From assembly GCF_900218015.1 (NCBI RefSeq), contig NZ_UFQQ01000020.1:25654-89653 (forward strand): a stretch of DNA of 64,000 bases, in the 5' to 3' direction. This DNA comes from Rhodopseudomonas pentothenatexigens (GTDB lineage: Bacteria > Pseudomonadota > Alphaproteobacteria > Rhizobiales > Xanthobacteraceae). The notes under the pieces are model-generated. The model did no database searches. It was not told the origin of the DNA and saw only the letters and a program-made list of their open reading frames with translations. Positions within the stretch are counted from its first letter, which is position 1. Every line of letters starts with the position of its first letter. The translations under genes were made by a program, and so were the position numbers. Shown one piece after another: positions 39,765 through 49,770 of the stretch.

Positions 39765-40523
39765 TCAGGCCGCGGCTTCCTGATACTGCGCGTAGCCGTT
39801 GGCCTCGAGTTCGAGCGCCAGCTCCTTGCCGCCGCTCTTCACCACCTTGCCCTTCGACATCACGTGAACGTAGTCCGGCACGATGTAGTCGAGCAGCCGC
39901 TGGTAATGGGTGATCACCACCATCGCCCGCTCCGGCGAGCGCAGCGCGTTGACGCCTTCCGAGGCGATCCGCAGCGCATCGATGTCGAGGCCGGAGTCCA
40001 TCTCGTCGAGGATGCACAGGCTGGGCTGGAACAGCGCCATCTGCAGCACCTCGTTGCGCTTCTTCTCACCGCCCGAGAAGCCGACATTGACGCCGCGTTT
40101 CAGCATCTCCTGCGGAATGCCGAGCGAGGCCGAGACCTCGCGCACCCGCTTGAGGAAATCCGGTGTCGACAATTCGTCCTCGCCGCGCGCCTTGCGCTGT
40201 GCGTTCAGCGCGGTGCGCAGGAAGTTCATGGTGGCGACGCCGGGGATTTCGACCGGATACTGGAACGCCAGGAACACGCCCTTGGCGGCGCGCTCGTTCG
40301 GCTCCATCTCCAAGAGGTCCTCGCCCTTGAACAGGATCTGACCGCCGGTGACTTCATAGCCCGGCTTGCCGGCGATGACGTGGCTCAGCGTCGACTTGCC
40401 GGAGCCGTTCGGCCCCATGATGGCGTGCACCTCGCCTTGGTTCACCGTGAGCGTCAGCCCGTGCAGAATCTCGCGATCCGCGACGCTGACCTGGAGATCC
40501 TTCACTTCCAGCAATGCAGCCAT
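39765..40523 (-). CDS. sufC: SUF scaffold ATPase SufC
   Basis: A 252-residue ABC-type ATPase, soluble, that energises the SufB-SufD scaffold. Walker A is GPNGSGKSTLSHV, the signature is GFSGGEKKRNEVLQ, Walker B is LCILDEMDSGLDIDAL, and the switch histidine is in VVITHYQRLL. GGAAGG lies just before its ATG. The 134 bp between it and sufB contain an interspersed repeat (40544-40586). Confidence 0.97.
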   Translation of the reverse strand: MAALLEVKDLQVSVADREILHGLTLTVNQGEVHAIMGPNGSGKSTLSHVIAGKPGYEVTGGQILFKGEDLLEMEPNERAAKGVFLAFQYPVEIPGVATMNFLRTALNAQRKARGEDELSTPDFLKRVREVSASLGIPQEMLKRGVNVGFSGGEKKRNEVLQMALFQPSLCILDEMDSGLDIDALRIASEGVNALRSPERAMVVITHYQRLLDYIVPDYVHVMSKGKVVKSGGKELALELEANGYAQYQEAAA

Positions 40524-40543
40524 AACGACCTTCCTGTTTGGCT

Positions 40544-40586
40544 CTCACCCTGAGGATCGACGGCGGCGCGCGCCTCGAAGGATGAG
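40544..40586. repeat. Interspersed palindromic repeat between sufB and sufC
   Basis: The segment starts CTCACCCTGAGGATCGACGG and ends GCCTCGAAGGATGAG. This is the pattern of a short repeat frequent in Bradyrhizobium and Rhodopseudomonas intergenic DNA (recollection). Related motifs occur at 63819-63925. Its place inside the suf transcript could affect relative expression of sufB and the downstream genes. Confidence 0.5.
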
Positions 40587-40657
40587 TTGATATGAGTTTA
40601 TCGTTGCGGGTCCAGCGAGGCGGCCGCGGCGCGGCCACCTCGTGAAGCGTGCCGGCG

Positions 40658-42154
40658 TTACCCGACCGAACCTTCGAGACTGATCGAAATCAGCTTCTGC
40701 GCTTCGACCGCGAATTCCATCGGCAGCTGCTGCAGCACGTCCTTGACGAAGCCGTTGACCACGAGACCGACGGCCTCTTCCTGGCTGAGACCGCGCTGGA
40801 TGCAATAGAACAGCACGTCCTCGGAGATCTTCGACGTCGTGGCTTCGTGCTCGAACAGCGCCGAGGCGTTCTTGGCCTCGATGTACGGCACGGTGTGCGC
40901 GCCGCACTGGTCGCCGATCAGCAGCGAGTCGCAGGCGGTGAAGTTACGCGCACCGGCGGCTTTGCGATGCGCGGTGACGAGGCCGCGATAGGTGTTCTGC
41001 GACTTGCCGGCCGCAATGCCCTTCGAGATGATCCGGCTCGACGTGTTCTTGCCGAGATGGATCATCTTGGTGCCGCTATCGACCTGCTGATAGCCGTTCG
41101 AGATCGCGATCGAGTAGAACTCGCCGCGCGAATTGTCGCCGCGCAGGATGCAGCTCGGATATTTCCAGGTGATCGCCGAACCGGTCTCGACCTGGGTCCA
41201 GGAAATCTTGGAATTGGCGCCGCGGCAGTCGCCACGCTTGGTGACGAAGTTGTAGATGCCGCCCTTGCCTTCCGAATTGCCCGGGTACCAGTTCTGCACC
41301 GTCGAGTATTTGATCTCGGCGTCGTCCAGCGCCACCAGTTCGACCACCGCGGCGTGGAGCTGGTTCTCGTCGCGCTGCGGCGCCGTGCAGCCTTCGAGAT
41401 AGCTGACGTAGGAGCCCTTGTCGGCGATGATCAGCGTCCGCTCGAACTGGCCGGTGTTGCGCTCGTTGATGCGGAAATAGGTCGACAGCTCCATCGGACA
41501 GCGCACGCCCGGCGGCACGTAGACGAACGAGCCGTCGGAGAACACCGCCGAATTCAGCGTGGCGTAGAAATTGTCGGAGGTCGGCACCACCGTGCCGAGA
41601 TATTTCTTCACCAGCTCGGGATGCTGTTTGATCGCCTCCGAGATCGGCATGAAGATCACGCCGGCCTTCTTCAGCTCGGCCTGGAACGTGGTCGCCACAG
41701 ACACCGAGTCGAACACCGCGTCGACCGCGATCTTGCGGCTCGGCGAATCCGGCCCGCCCGGCGCCGGCTCGACGCCCTCGAGCAGCGCCACTTCACGCAG
41801 CGGGATGCCGAGCTTCTCGTAGGTCTTGAGAATTTCCGGATCGATCTCGTCGAGCGAGCCGACGGTCTTCTTCGGCTTCGGCGCGGCGTAGTAGTAGAGA
41901 TCCTGGAAATCGATCTTCGGATAATCCACCCGCGCCCAGGTCGGCTCGGTCATCGTCAGCCAGCGGCGATAGGCCTCCAGCCGCCACTGCAGCATCCAGT
42001 CCGGCTCGTTCTTCTTGGCCGAAATGAAGCGGACGATGTCTTCGGAAAGCCCCTTGGGAGCCTTCTCGGATTCGATCAGGGTCTCGAATCCATAGCGATA
42101 TTGATCGACGTCGATCTGGCGGACCCGATCGACGGTCTCTTGGACGGCAGCCAT
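40658..42154 (-). CDS. sufB: SUF scaffold subunit SufB
   Basis: A 498-residue scaffold protein on which iron-sulfur clusters are built. The N terminus has [20 protein letters not shown] and [16 protein letters not shown]. The core beta-helix includes [20 protein letters not shown] and [20 protein letters not shown] with the cysteine on the path to SufD. The C terminus has [25 protein letters not shown] precedes its ATG. It is the first gene of the suf block proper, 83 bp after the IscS-like gene. Confidence 0.97.
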   Translation of the reverse strand: MAAVQETVDRVRQIDVDQYRYGFETLIESEKAPKGLSEDIVRFISAKKNEPDWMLQWRLEAYRRWLTMTEPTWARVDYPKIDFQDLYYYAAPKPKKTVGSLDEIDPEILKTYEKLGIPLREVALLEGVEPAPGGPDSPSRKIAVDAVFDSVSVATTFQAELKKAGVIFMPISEAIKQHPELVKKYLGTVVPTSDNFYATLNSAVFSDGSFVYVPPGVRCPMELSTYFRINERNTGQFERTLIIADKGSYVSYLEGCTAPQRDENQLHAAVVELVALDDAEIKYSTVQNWYPGNSEGKGGIYNFVTKRGDCRGANSKISWTQVETGSAITWKYPSCILRGDNSRGEFYSIAISNGYQQVDSGTKMIHLGKNTSSRIISKGIAAGKSQNTYRGLVTAHRKAAGARNFTACDSLLIGDQCGAHTVPYIEAKNASALFEHEATTSKISEDVLFYCIQRGLSQEEAVGLVVNGFVKDVLQQLPMEFAVEAQKLISISLEGSVG

Positions 42155-42237
42155 ATAAACCTCCGCTCACGGTTTCAAGGACCGCGGTGGATCTGCGAAA
42201 GACATGCTTACACGATCCGTCACGGGATGAAACCCTC

Positions 42238-43410
42238 TTAGAACCGTTCAAGCACTGTTTCACGATCCCTTCTAGCTAGGTTGCCGATCAGCTTTCTCCA
42301 AGCCTCCAGGCAACGATCAATGTCGGATTCGCTACTCCACCAGCCGAGACTGATCCGTATCGCCGATCTTGCAAGTTCCGGACCGAGCCCCATCGCCTCC
42401 AGTACGTGCGACGGCTGCACCTTGCCGGAGGAGCAGGCCGAGCCGGAAGACACCGCGATTCCGGCGAGATCGAAGCCGATCACCGCGGTTTCGGCCCGCA
42501 GCCCGGGAACCACAAGCTGCGTGGTGTTCGGCAGCCGCGGGGTGTCGTCTGCGACCACCATCCCACCCCGCCCGTCGTCGCATTGTCGCAATCCCGCCTC
42601 GAGCCGGTTTCGCATCCGCTCGATCCGCGCCATGTCGGCCGCCATGGCCGACATCGCTGCAGCCACCGCCGCGCCGAACCCGGCAATCCCGGTCAGGTTC
42701 TCGGTGCCGGCCCGCCGCCCCAGCTCCTGGCCGCCGCCGCGCAGCAGCGGCTCCAGTCCGGTAAGCCTGTCGCCGAGCACCAACGCGCCGACACCTTTCG
42801 GGCCTCCGATCTTGTGTGCAGACAGCGACACAAGATCGCCGCCGAGCTGCTTGATTCCGAATGGAATCTTGCCGAGCGCCTGGATCGCGTCGACGTGCAG
42901 CACGCCGCCCGCTTCATGCACCATCTCAGCGACTTCGCGAATCGGCTGAAGCACGCCGGTCTCGTTGTTGGCGAGCATCACCGACACCAGCGCGGGTGGT
43001 CCCTCGCCGAGCAGCCGGCGCAGGCTTCCGAGCTCGACCACGCCGCGCCGGTCCACGGGAATCGGCTCGATCTGCTCCGGGCGGAACCGCCCGCCGGCCA
43101 GCACCGACGGGTGCTCGACCGCGGAAACTAGCAGGCGATCAGCGGGTTCCGCCCCGATGCTCAGCCCCGGCGTGAGCGCCAGCGCGTTGGCTTCGGTCCC
43201 CCCGGAGGTGAACACCACATCGCGCGCCGCCGCCCCGACCGCCGCGGCGATATCCGCGCGGGCCTGCTCCAGCACGGCGCGGGCCGCGCGGCCCTCGGCG
43301 TGGATCGAGGACGGGTTGCCGATCAGCTCCGCCGCCGCCACCATCGCGGCCCTGGCCTCGGGGCGCAGCGGTGTCGTCGCATTCGCATCCAGATAGATCC
43401 GTTCCGTCAT
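42238..43410 (-). CDS. IscS/NifS-type cysteine desulfurase
   Basis: A 390-residue PLP-dependent group-I desulfurase. It starts YLDANATTPLRPEARAAM; the PLP lysine is in LVSLSAHKIGGPKGVGAL. The active cysteine lies in the flexible loop AVSSGSACSSGKVQPSHVLE, the group-I signature that distinguishes it from SufS. The ATG at 43410 has GGAG upstream; a start nine codons earlier is in frame. Two desulfurases in one cluster suggests one serves the SUF scaffold and the other other sulfur acceptors such as tRNA thiolation, but this is inference. Confidence 0.9.
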   Translation of the reverse strand: MTERIYLDANATTPLRPEARAAMVAAAELIGNPSSIHAEGRAARAVLEQARADIAAAVGAAARDVVFTSGGTEANALALTPGLSIGAEPADRLLVSAVEHPSVLAGGRFRPEQIEPIPVDRRGVVELGSLRRLLGEGPPALVSVMLANNETGVLQPIREVAEMVHEAGGVLHVDAIQALGKIPFGIKQLGGDLVSLSAHKIGGPKGVGALVLGDRLTGLEPLLRGGGQELGRRAGTENLTGIAGFGAAVAAAMSAMAADMARIERMRNRLEAGLRQCDDGRGGMVVADDTPRLPNTTQLVVPGLRAETAVIGFDLAGIAVSSGSACSSGKVQPSHVLEAMGLGPELARSAIRISLGWWSSESDIDRCLEAWRKLIGNLARRDRETVLERF

Positions 43411-43647
43411 CGACTCCGCCCGTTTCACGCGCCCCAAGGCCAGACCGCACCGCAGGCATCCAGGGCGGCCGTGCCACCCTGCTCAATATGCTTGCATTTG
43501 GCCCTGCGCTCCATGCTAGAACGCAGCTCCCCGTTTCCTCCGGCCGCCTGCCCGATCCGCTTTGCGGCAGCCGGCGGCCGTTGCTGGCAGGAACCGCGCG
43601 CGCCCGGCGCGCCAGGCCAATCCCACGATGTCGCGCAAGGATCGCTG

Positions 43648-44295
43648 ATGCCCGAAGTCATTTTCACCGGTCCGGCGGGCCGCCTCGAAGGCCGCTACCA
43701 CCCCGCCAAGCAGAAGAACGCGCCGATCGCGATGGTGCTGCACCCGCATCCGCAGTTCCGCGGCAACATGAATCACCCGATCGTCTATCAGGTGTATTAC
43801 GCCTTCGTCGCCCGCGGTTTCTCGGTGCTGCGGTTCAATTTTCGCGGCGTCGGCCGCAGCCAGGGCTCGTTCGACCACGGCACCGGCGAACTCGCCGACG
43901 CCGCCTCGGCGCTGGACTGGGCCCAGACCATCAATCCCGAGGCGCGCGCCTGCTGGGTCGCCGGGTTCTCGTTCGGCGCCTGGATCGGCATGCAGCTGTT
44001 GATGCGCCGGCCCGAGGTCGAAGGCTTCATCTCGATCGCGCCGGAACCGAACCGCTACGATTTCTCGTTCCTGGCGCCGTGTCCGTCGTCCGGCCTGATC
44101 GTCCATGGCGAGAAGGACATCGTGGCGCCCGCCAAGGACGTCAACACCCTGGTCGAGAAGCTGAAGACCCAGAAGGGCATCGTCATCGACCAGCAGACCA
44201 TCCCCGGCGCCAACCACTTCTTCGAGGACAAGATGGAGCCGCTGATGGAGACGATCACCTCCTATCTCGATATGCGGCTCGCCAACGTCCGCTGA
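43648..44295 (+). CDS. Alpha/beta hydrolase of the YghX/dienelactone type
   Basis: A 215-residue hydrolase. MVLHPHPQFRGNMNHPIVYQ is a conserved opening of this subfamily. The nucleophile elbow is AGFSFGAWIGMQ, the acid is in HGEKDIVAP, and the histidine is in PGANHFFEDKM, so a Ser-Asp-His triad is present. The ATG at 43648 has AAGGA upstream. Members are common in rhizobia; the substrate is unknown. It diverges from the desulfurase gene with 237 bp between, in which no other gene was seen. Confidence 0.85.
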   Translation: MPEVIFTGPAGRLEGRYHPAKQKNAPIAMVLHPHPQFRGNMNHPIVYQVYYAFVARGFSVLRFNFRGVGRSQGSFDHGTGELADAASALDWAQTINPEARACWVAGFSFGAWIGMQLLMRRPEVEGFISIAPEPNRYDFSFLAPCPSSGLIVHGEKDIVAPAKDVNTLVEKLKTQKGIVIDQQTIPGANHFFEDKMEPLMETITSYLDMRLANVR

Positions 44296-44304
44296 CGCGC
44301 GGGC

Positions 44305-45408
44305 TTACGGCCGGGCCAGCAGCCCGCCGGTCATCGGGAACGCGACCCCGGTGGTCGCCGGATAGCTGAGCGGCAGGCCCTTCAGCCCGCGCGCCGCGAG
44401 GAAGCCGAACGCCTGCGCCTCCATCGCGTCCGCCGACCAGCCGAGCGCGTCGGCGCTGTCGACACTGGCCGGCGCCAGCGCGTCGCGGAGCATCCGCATC
44501 ATCGTCAGGTTGCGCACACCACCTCCGGTGACGATCCAGCTCGCCGGCGGCTTCGGCAGCAGCGGCACGACTGCCGCGATCGCCCGGGCGGTGAACGCCG
44601 TCAGCGTCGCCGCGCCGTCGGCCGCCGACCAGTCGCGCAAGGCAAGCCCGGCGAACGCATTGCGGTCGAGCGACTTCGGCGGCGGCTTGGCGAAGAACGG
44701 ATGCTGCAGAGCTTCCGTCAGCCATGCCTGGTCGATAATGCCCTGCGCCGCCAGCCGGCCTTCGCGATCGAACGGCTGGCCGAGGGTGCGAAATACGAAG
44801 TCGTCCAGCAGTGCGTTGCCCGGGCCGGTGTCGCAGGCGATCAGCGAGTCGAGGCCATCGACATAGGTGACGTTGGACACCCCGCCGATGTTGACGATGC
44901 CGACCGGGCCGTCGCGACCGAGCGACTGCGCCAGCGCGCGGTGATACACCGGCACCAGCGGCGCCCCCTGCCCACCGGCGGCGACGTCGGCGGCGCGGAA
45001 GTCGCACACCACCGGAATGCGGATGGCCTTGGCCAGCGCCTTGGCGTCGCCGATCTGCACCGTCAGCTTGTCGGCCGGCCGATGCAGCACGGTCTGGCCA
45101 TGGAAACCGACGACGTCGACGCTTTCCGGCGTGAGCCGGTTCTGCGCCACGAAGGCGGCGACCGCCTCGGCATGGGCGATCGTGACGGCGCGTTCGGCCT
45201 CGGCGAGCACGCCCGGACGCACGTCGCGCGTCGTGAGGCTCACCGCCTCGGCCAGCGCCTGGCGCAGCAGGCCTCGCTCGGTCTCGGTGTAAGGCCGGTA
45301 GCCCGACGGTCCGAGCGCGGCGATGCGCCGTCCATCGGTCTTGATCAGAGCGACATCGACGCCGTCGAGCGATGTGCCGCTCATCAGTCCGATCGCCGTC
45401 ATCATCAT
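44305..45408 (-). CDS. anmK: Anhydro-N-acetylmuramic acid kinase
   Basis: A 367-residue enzyme that phosphorylates and opens 1,6-anhydro-MurNAc released from peptidoglycan turnover, feeding wall recycling. Family motifs are AIGLMSGTSLDGVDVALI at the N terminus, VGFHGQTVLHRP, VNIGGVSNVTYV, CDTGPGNALLDDF and IVTGGGVRNLTMM. Three consecutive ATG codons begin at 45408; any could serve. It diverges from tyrS, with which it is commonly paired in proteobacteria. Confidence 0.94.
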   Translation of the reverse strand: MMMTAIGLMSGTSLDGVDVALIKTDGRRIAALGPSGYRPYTETERGLLRQALAEAVSLTTRDVRPGVLAEAERAVTIAHAEAVAAFVAQNRLTPESVDVVGFHGQTVLHRPADKLTVQIGDAKALAKAIRIPVVCDFRAADVAAGGQGAPLVPVYHRALAQSLGRDGPVGIVNIGGVSNVTYVDGLDSLIACDTGPGNALLDDFVFRTLGQPFDREGRLAAQGIIDQAWLTEALQHPFFAKPPPKSLDRNAFAGLALRDWSAADGAATLTAFTARAIAAVVPLLPKPPASWIVTGGGVRNLTMMRMLRDALAPASVDSADALGWSADAMEAQAFGFLAARGLKGLPLSYPATTGVAFPMTGGLLARP

Positions 45409-45445
45409 GGCGACGCGCCTTTCTGCCCGCTGCGGAAGGTCCAAC

Positions 45446-45472
45446 TTGTGTCAAACACCTAGTTCTTATAAT
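45446..45472 (+). promoter_or_regulatory. tyrS: Predicted tyrS promoter
   Basis: A perfect TATAAT at 45467-45472 is preceded by TTGTGT at 45446-45451 (15-bp spacing, or 16 bp if read as CTTGTG). The start would be near 45479, giving a leader of about 87 nt. The region is the divergent space between anmK and tyrS. Confidence 0.5.
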
Positions 45473-45565
45473 GCCACAGGGTAACGCGCCCGAAAGACTT
45501 TCCAGGGCGTCGTCGCGCGCGATCTGCGCGATGCGTGAAATAACCGTGATCAGAGACCGATACAG

Positions 45566-46822
45566 ATGACCGCTTTTAAGTCTGATTTTATGAATGTTCT
45601 CCAGAGCCGGGGATTCATTCATCAGATTTCCGATCCCGACTCGCTGGACGCACTCGCGGCGAAGGGCGAAGTGGTCGCGTATGTCGGTTACGACTGCACC
45701 GCGCCATCGCTGCACGTCGGTCATTTGCTGTCGATCATGATGCTGCACTGGCTGCAGGCGACCGGTAACAAGCCGATCGCGCTGATGGGCGGCGGCACCA
45801 CGCGCGTCGGCGATCCGTCGGGACGCGACGAGACCCGCAAGATCCTCAGCTACGAGCAGATCGACGCCAACAAGGAGTCGATCAAGGGCACGTTCTCGAA
45901 GTTCATCACCTTCGGCGACGGCCACAGCGACGCGCTGATGGCCGACAACGCCGAATGGCTGACCAAGCTGAATTACATCGAGATGCTGCGCGAGATCGGC
46001 CGCCACTTCTCGATCAACCGCATGCTGACCATGGACTCGGTGAAGCTGCGGCTCGACCGCGAGCAGGAACTGTCGTTCATCGAATTCAACTACATGATCC
46101 TGCAGTCCTACGATTTCGTCGAACTGGCGCGGCGCTACAAATGCAATCTGCAGATGGGCGGCTCGGATCAGTGGGGCAACATCGTCACCGGCGTCGATCT
46201 CGGCCGCCGGATGGGCACGCATCAGCTTCACGCCTTGACCTGCCCGCTGCTGACCACCGCGTCGGGCGCCAAGATGGGCAAGACCGCCGCCGGCGCCGTC
46301 TGGCTCAACGGCGACATGCTGTCGCCGTACGATTACTGGCAGTACTGGCGCAACACCGAGGACGCCGACGTCGGCCGCTTCCTCAAGCTGTTCACGCTGC
46401 TGCCGATCGACGAGATCGAACGGCTGGCGAAGCTGCAGGGCGCCGAGATCAACGACGCCAAGAAGATCCTCGCCACCGAGGCGACCGCGCTGATGCACGG
46501 CCGCGACGCCGCCGAAAAGGCCGAAGCCACCGCGCGCACCACCTTCGAACAGGGCGGCACCGCGCAGGATCTGCCGAGCGTCGAGATCGCCCGCGCCGAA
46601 CTCGATGCAGGAATCGGCGTGCTGGCGGCGTTCGCGGAGAAGACCGGGCTGGTCGCCTCCAACGGCGAAGCGCGGCGGCAGATCAAGGCCGGCGGCCTCA
46701 AGGTCAACGATGCGCCGGTCACCGACGAGAAGATGACGCTGACGACGACCGATCTGTCGGCCGACGGCGTGATCAAGCTGTCGATGGGCAAGAAGAAGCA
46801 CGTGCTGCTGCGGCTTGCATAG
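45566..46822 (+). CDS. tyrS: Tyrosyl-tRNA synthetase
   Basis: A 418-residue class Ic synthetase that charges tRNA-Tyr. The HIGH motif is HVGH (residues 50-53) after [11 protein letters not shown]. The tyrosine-binding region has [14 protein letters not shown] and [13 protein letters not shown]. The KMSKS loop reads KMGKT, a change seen in this bacterial subgroup. The C-terminal S4-like RNA-binding domain includes [20 protein letters not shown] promoter with a perfect -10 lies upstream. Confidence 0.97.
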   Translation: MTAFKSDFMNVLQSRGFIHQISDPDSLDALAAKGEVVAYVGYDCTAPSLHVGHLLSIMMLHWLQATGNKPIALMGGGTTRVGDPSGRDETRKILSYEQIDANKESIKGTFSKFITFGDGHSDALMADNAEWLTKLNYIEMLREIGRHFSINRMLTMDSVKLRLDREQELSFIEFNYMILQSYDFVELARRYKCNLQMGGSDQWGNIVTGVDLGRRMGTHQLHALTCPLLTTASGAKMGKTAAGAVWLNGDMLSPYDYWQYWRNTEDADVGRFLKLFTLLPIDEIERLAKLQGAEINDAKKILATEATALMHGRDAAEKAEATARTTFEQGGTAQDLPSVEIARAELDAGIGVLAAFAEKTGLVASNGEARRQIKAGGLKVNDAPVTDEKMTLTTTDLSADGVIKLSMGKKKHVLLRLA

Positions 46823-46906
46823 CCCCATTCGCGGCCCGGCCCTGCTCCTTTCCGAAGAAACCGCGTTCGATAGCAAAAACGCGTTGTTGTTCGGGAAGGA
46901 CCGCTC

Positions 46907-48124
46907 TTGGATCACCGTGCCTCGCGCACCGGCCTGTTCATTCTCGGCCTGTGCTTCGTGCTGTCCCTGCTCGGCCGCGGACTCGGTGAGAGCTTCACCG
47001 TGTTCCTGCTGCCGATCTCGGCCTCGTTCGGCTGGGACCGCGCCGAGGTGGTGTCGATCTATTCGCTGACGGCGCTGTGCACCGGGCTGGCCTCGCCGCT
47101 GGTCGGCCGGCTGTTCGATCGCTCCGGTCCGCGCGCGGTCTATACGCTCGGCATGATACTGCTCGGCGGCGCCTTCGTCGTCGCGGCCTACGCCGAGCGG
47201 CTGTGGCAATTGCAGATCACGGTCGGCCTGTGCGCCGGACTCGGTATCGCCCTCACCGGCAACGTGCCGAATTCGATCCTGCTCGGCCGCTGGTTCGGCG
47301 CCAAGCTGCCGACCGCGATGGCGGTGGTGTATTCGGCGATCGGCGCCGGCGTGCTGGTGATGCTGCCGATCGCGCAACTGCTGATCGAACGGGTCGGCTG
47401 GCGCGAGGCGTATCTGATCCTCGGCGGCGCGATGCTGGTCCTGCTGGTGCCGCTGTCGTTGCTACCGTGGCGGCGGTTTGCCGCTGGCGCCGCTTCGCTG
47501 ACGCGGCAGCAGACGGTCGACCACGGCAACGACGGCTGGACGCTGCGAGGCGCGATGCGCCACCACGCATTCTGGGCGCTGTTCGCGACGTTCTTCTTCA
47601 CCGCGATCGGGATGTATTCGATCGCGGCGCAGGTGGTCGCCTATCTGGTCGACGCCGGCTTTGCGCCGCTGCAGGCCGCGACCGCGTGGGGCTTTTCCGG
47701 CGTGGTGCTGGTGGCCGGCATGCTCGGGGTGAGCTGGCTCGACGGGGTGATCGGGCGGCGGCCGTCGATCCTGTTCTCCTATGCGGTCTCGATCACCGGC
47801 CTCGCGCTGCTCTGGCTGCTGCAATGGTATCCGAACCCGGTGCTGCTCGGCGGCTTCGTGATCTGCTTCGGCTCGATGATCGGCTCGCGCGGCCCGTTGA
47901 TCACCGCCACCGCGATGAGCGTGTTCCGCGGCAAGCATGTCGGCACGATCTACGGCACGATTTCGATCGGCAGCGGCCTCGGCTCGGCGTTCGGCTCGTG
48001 GTGCGGCGGCCTGCTGCACGACCTGACCGGAAGCTACAATCCGGTGCTCGGCTTCGCGCTGGTCAGCGTGGTGCTCGGCATGATTCCGTTTCTGGTGGTG
48101 CCGGCCCTCCGGGAGCGACAATAA
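46907..48124 (+). CDS. MFS transporter
   Basis: A 405-residue major facilitator with twelve hydrophobic segments. The loop 2-3 motif LVGRLFDRSGPRAVYTLG is the MFS signature. The start is a TTG at 46907 with AAGGAC eight bases upstream. It resembles the oxalate/formate or monocarboxylate antiporter group, which carry small organic anions, but no substrate can be named. It stands alone between tyrS and the cytochrome gene. Confidence 0.85.
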   Translation: MDHRASRTGLFILGLCFVLSLLGRGLGESFTVFLLPISASFGWDRAEVVSIYSLTALCTGLASPLVGRLFDRSGPRAVYTLGMILLGGAFVVAAYAERLWQLQITVGLCAGLGIALTGNVPNSILLGRWFGAKLPTAMAVVYSAIGAGVLVMLPIAQLLIERVGWREAYLILGGAMLVLLVPLSLLPWRRFAAGAASLTRQQTVDHGNDGWTLRGAMRHHAFWALFATFFFTAIGMYSIAAQVVAYLVDAGFAPLQAATAWGFSGVVLVAGMLGVSWLDGVIGRRPSILFSYAVSITGLALLWLLQWYPNPVLLGGFVICFGSMIGSRGPLITATAMSVFRGKHVGTIYGTISIGSGLGSAFGSWCGGLLHDLTGSYNPVLGFALVSVVLGMIPFLVVPALRERQ

Positions 48125-48347
48125 GCCATTGTAATTGCAAGGCATTCGCAACCTTGGGTCATGACTTCGCAATCCTCGCGTGGCATAGACCGGGCCATTG
48201 GCGGCCTCTTACCCCGGCGATCAGCAAAATGTGTTCGGCGGAATTGCGCTCGATCACATCGCTGCCGCCGCCCTGCCGGGCATCATCGTCCGGTGGGCAG
48301 CTCGCGCCGCGGGCTTCGACGTGCCGCGATTTTCCTTCGGAGATATC

Positions 48348-48911
48348 ATGACGACCACAACCATCGCCTCCGCCGACAAACAACCCAGCGAATACGGCGC
48401 GCTCGCCGTCACCATTCACTGGGTGATCTTCTTCGCCGTGATCGCGTTGTTCGCCTCGATGAACTACGCGCAGGGGCTGGACAAAGCCGACCCGCTGCGC
48501 AGCACGATGTACAATTGGCACAAGGCGATCGGCACCTGCGTGCTCGGCCTCGCCGTGCTCCGCGTCCTGTGGATCCGGATCCACGGCGCTCCGGAGCTGG
48601 TGCCGTCGCCGCGCATCACCGAAGTGATCGCCCGGATCAGCCACGGCCTGCTGTATCTGCTGCTGATCGCCCTGCCCGCCACCGGCGTCGGCATGACGCT
48701 GTTCTCCGGCCGCGGGATCGACCTGCTCGGCATTCCGCCGCTGTTCGAAGCCAACAAGGCGGTGGCCGGCGCGCTGCATGCGGCACACGGACCGCTGTTC
48801 CTGGCCACCGTGATCGTGGTGTTCATCCACATCGTCGGCGCACTGTGGCATCAATACGGCCGCCACGACGCCACCCTCGGCCGCATGGTGCCGTGGCTGC
48901 GCGGCAAGTAA
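48348..48911 (+). CDS. Cytochrome b561
   Basis: A 187-residue membrane cytochrome with four transmembrane helices. Haem-ligand histidines are expected in helix 1 (LAVTIHWVIFF), helix 2 (MYNWHKAIGTCVLGLAVLR), and helices 3 and 4 (ISHGLLYLLL; AAHGPLFLATVIVVFIHIVG). This is the bacterial YodB/CybB family that passes electrons from quinol to a periplasmic acceptor. The ATG at 48348 with GGAG upstream fits the family start; the frame is open to 48198. Confidence 0.88.
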   Translation: MTTTTIASADKQPSEYGALAVTIHWVIFFAVIALFASMNYAQGLDKADPLRSTMYNWHKAIGTCVLGLAVLRVLWIRIHGAPELVPSPRITEVIARISHGLLYLLLIALPATGVGMTLFSGRGIDLLGIPPLFEANKAVAGALHAAHGPLFLATVIVVFIHIVGALWHQYGRHDATLGRMVPWLRGK

Positions 48912-48962
48912 GCGCACAACGGTCGCCGTCGACGCGGGACAGCACGGCGCGACGCGCCGTGC

Positions 48963-49670
48963 TTACGCCTTGCCCCGCAAACCGAAGGAAATGAACTTCC
49001 GGTAGGTCTGCACGGCGTCGCGTAGCGCGCTGGACACGTCGGCGCTGCGTCCGACGTGTTGGGAATAGACGTAGTCGCGCGCCGAGATCAGCAGATAGGC
49101 CAGCGTGTCGAGTTCCTTCTCCTCGTAGCCTGGCAGCTCGCCGCGGTCGTAGCTTCGCTTCAGCGCGCGTCGAAACCGCGCCATGATGTTGTCCATGTGG
49201 CGCCGGTGGGCATCGGGCGCCGCGACTTCCGCCTCGTGCAACAGACGAAAGAACCACGGATGTTCTTGGGCGAATTCGAGGAAGCCCAGGAACGCCCGGT
49301 ACTCCATTTCGACCAGATTGGCCGATCCCTTGACGCGCTCGTGCAAAAGGTCGAGCACCTCGACGCCCTTCAGCGGCAGCAGCTGATCGAACAGCTCGGC
49401 GCGGCTTTCGAAATAGGCGTAGAACGTCCCATGGCCGAAGCCGGCGCGCTCCATGATGCGCGCGATCGAGGCTTCGGCGTAGCCGTACTCGCCGACGATC
49501 TCGGCCGCCGCCTGCACGATCGCGTTGCGCGTCAGCTCCGACTTCTCGACGCGGGTCAGTTTGGGCTTCCGCACCCGCTTAGCTTCGACCGGCCCCCCGG
49601 CCGCGGCGACGCCCGGTTTGCGCGCCGCGGGCTTCTTCTTCGGGGCGGCGCCCGCTGCTCGGTTCGGCAT
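48963..49670 (-). CDS. TetR family transcriptional regulator
   Basis: A 235-residue repressor. The helix-turn-helix spans about residues 50-95: TRNAIVQAAAEIVGEYGYAE, then GHGTFYAYFESRAELFDQLL. The rest is an all-helical ligand domain. A basic, Ala/Lys/Pro-rich tail of about 45 residues precedes the HTH (PKKKPAARKPGVAAAGG). It is 100 bp downstream of the first binding-protein gene on the same strand and likely controls it and the divergent CoA operon; an inverted repeat at 51047-51066 is a candidate operator. An acyl-CoA thioester would be a plausible ligand. Confidence 0.85.
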   Translation of the reverse strand: MPNRAAGAAPKKKPAARKPGVAAAGGPVEAKRVRKPKLTRVEKSELTRNAIVQAAAEIVGEYGYAEASIARIMERAGFGHGTFYAYFESRAELFDQLLPLKGVEVLDLLHERVKGSANLVEMEYRAFLGFLEFAQEHPWFFRLLHEAEVAAPDAHRRHMDNIMARFRRALKRSYDRGELPGYEEKELDTLAYLLISARDYVYSQHVGRSADVSSALRDAVQTYRKFISFGLRGKA

Positions 49671-49770
49671 CAATGTCTTTCCGCTCTGGTCGTCAGGTAC
49701 GCCGTTTGCGTCGATCGATCGGCCATACGGGATGCGGCATCGATCGTCAAACAAGACGCACCCGAGGCGG

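Noticed and set aside
44255..47377. A 1040-residue minus-strand open frame across anmK, tyrS and the MFS gene
   Set aside because: It overlaps three well-supported genes and has Arg/Ala-rich shadow composition.
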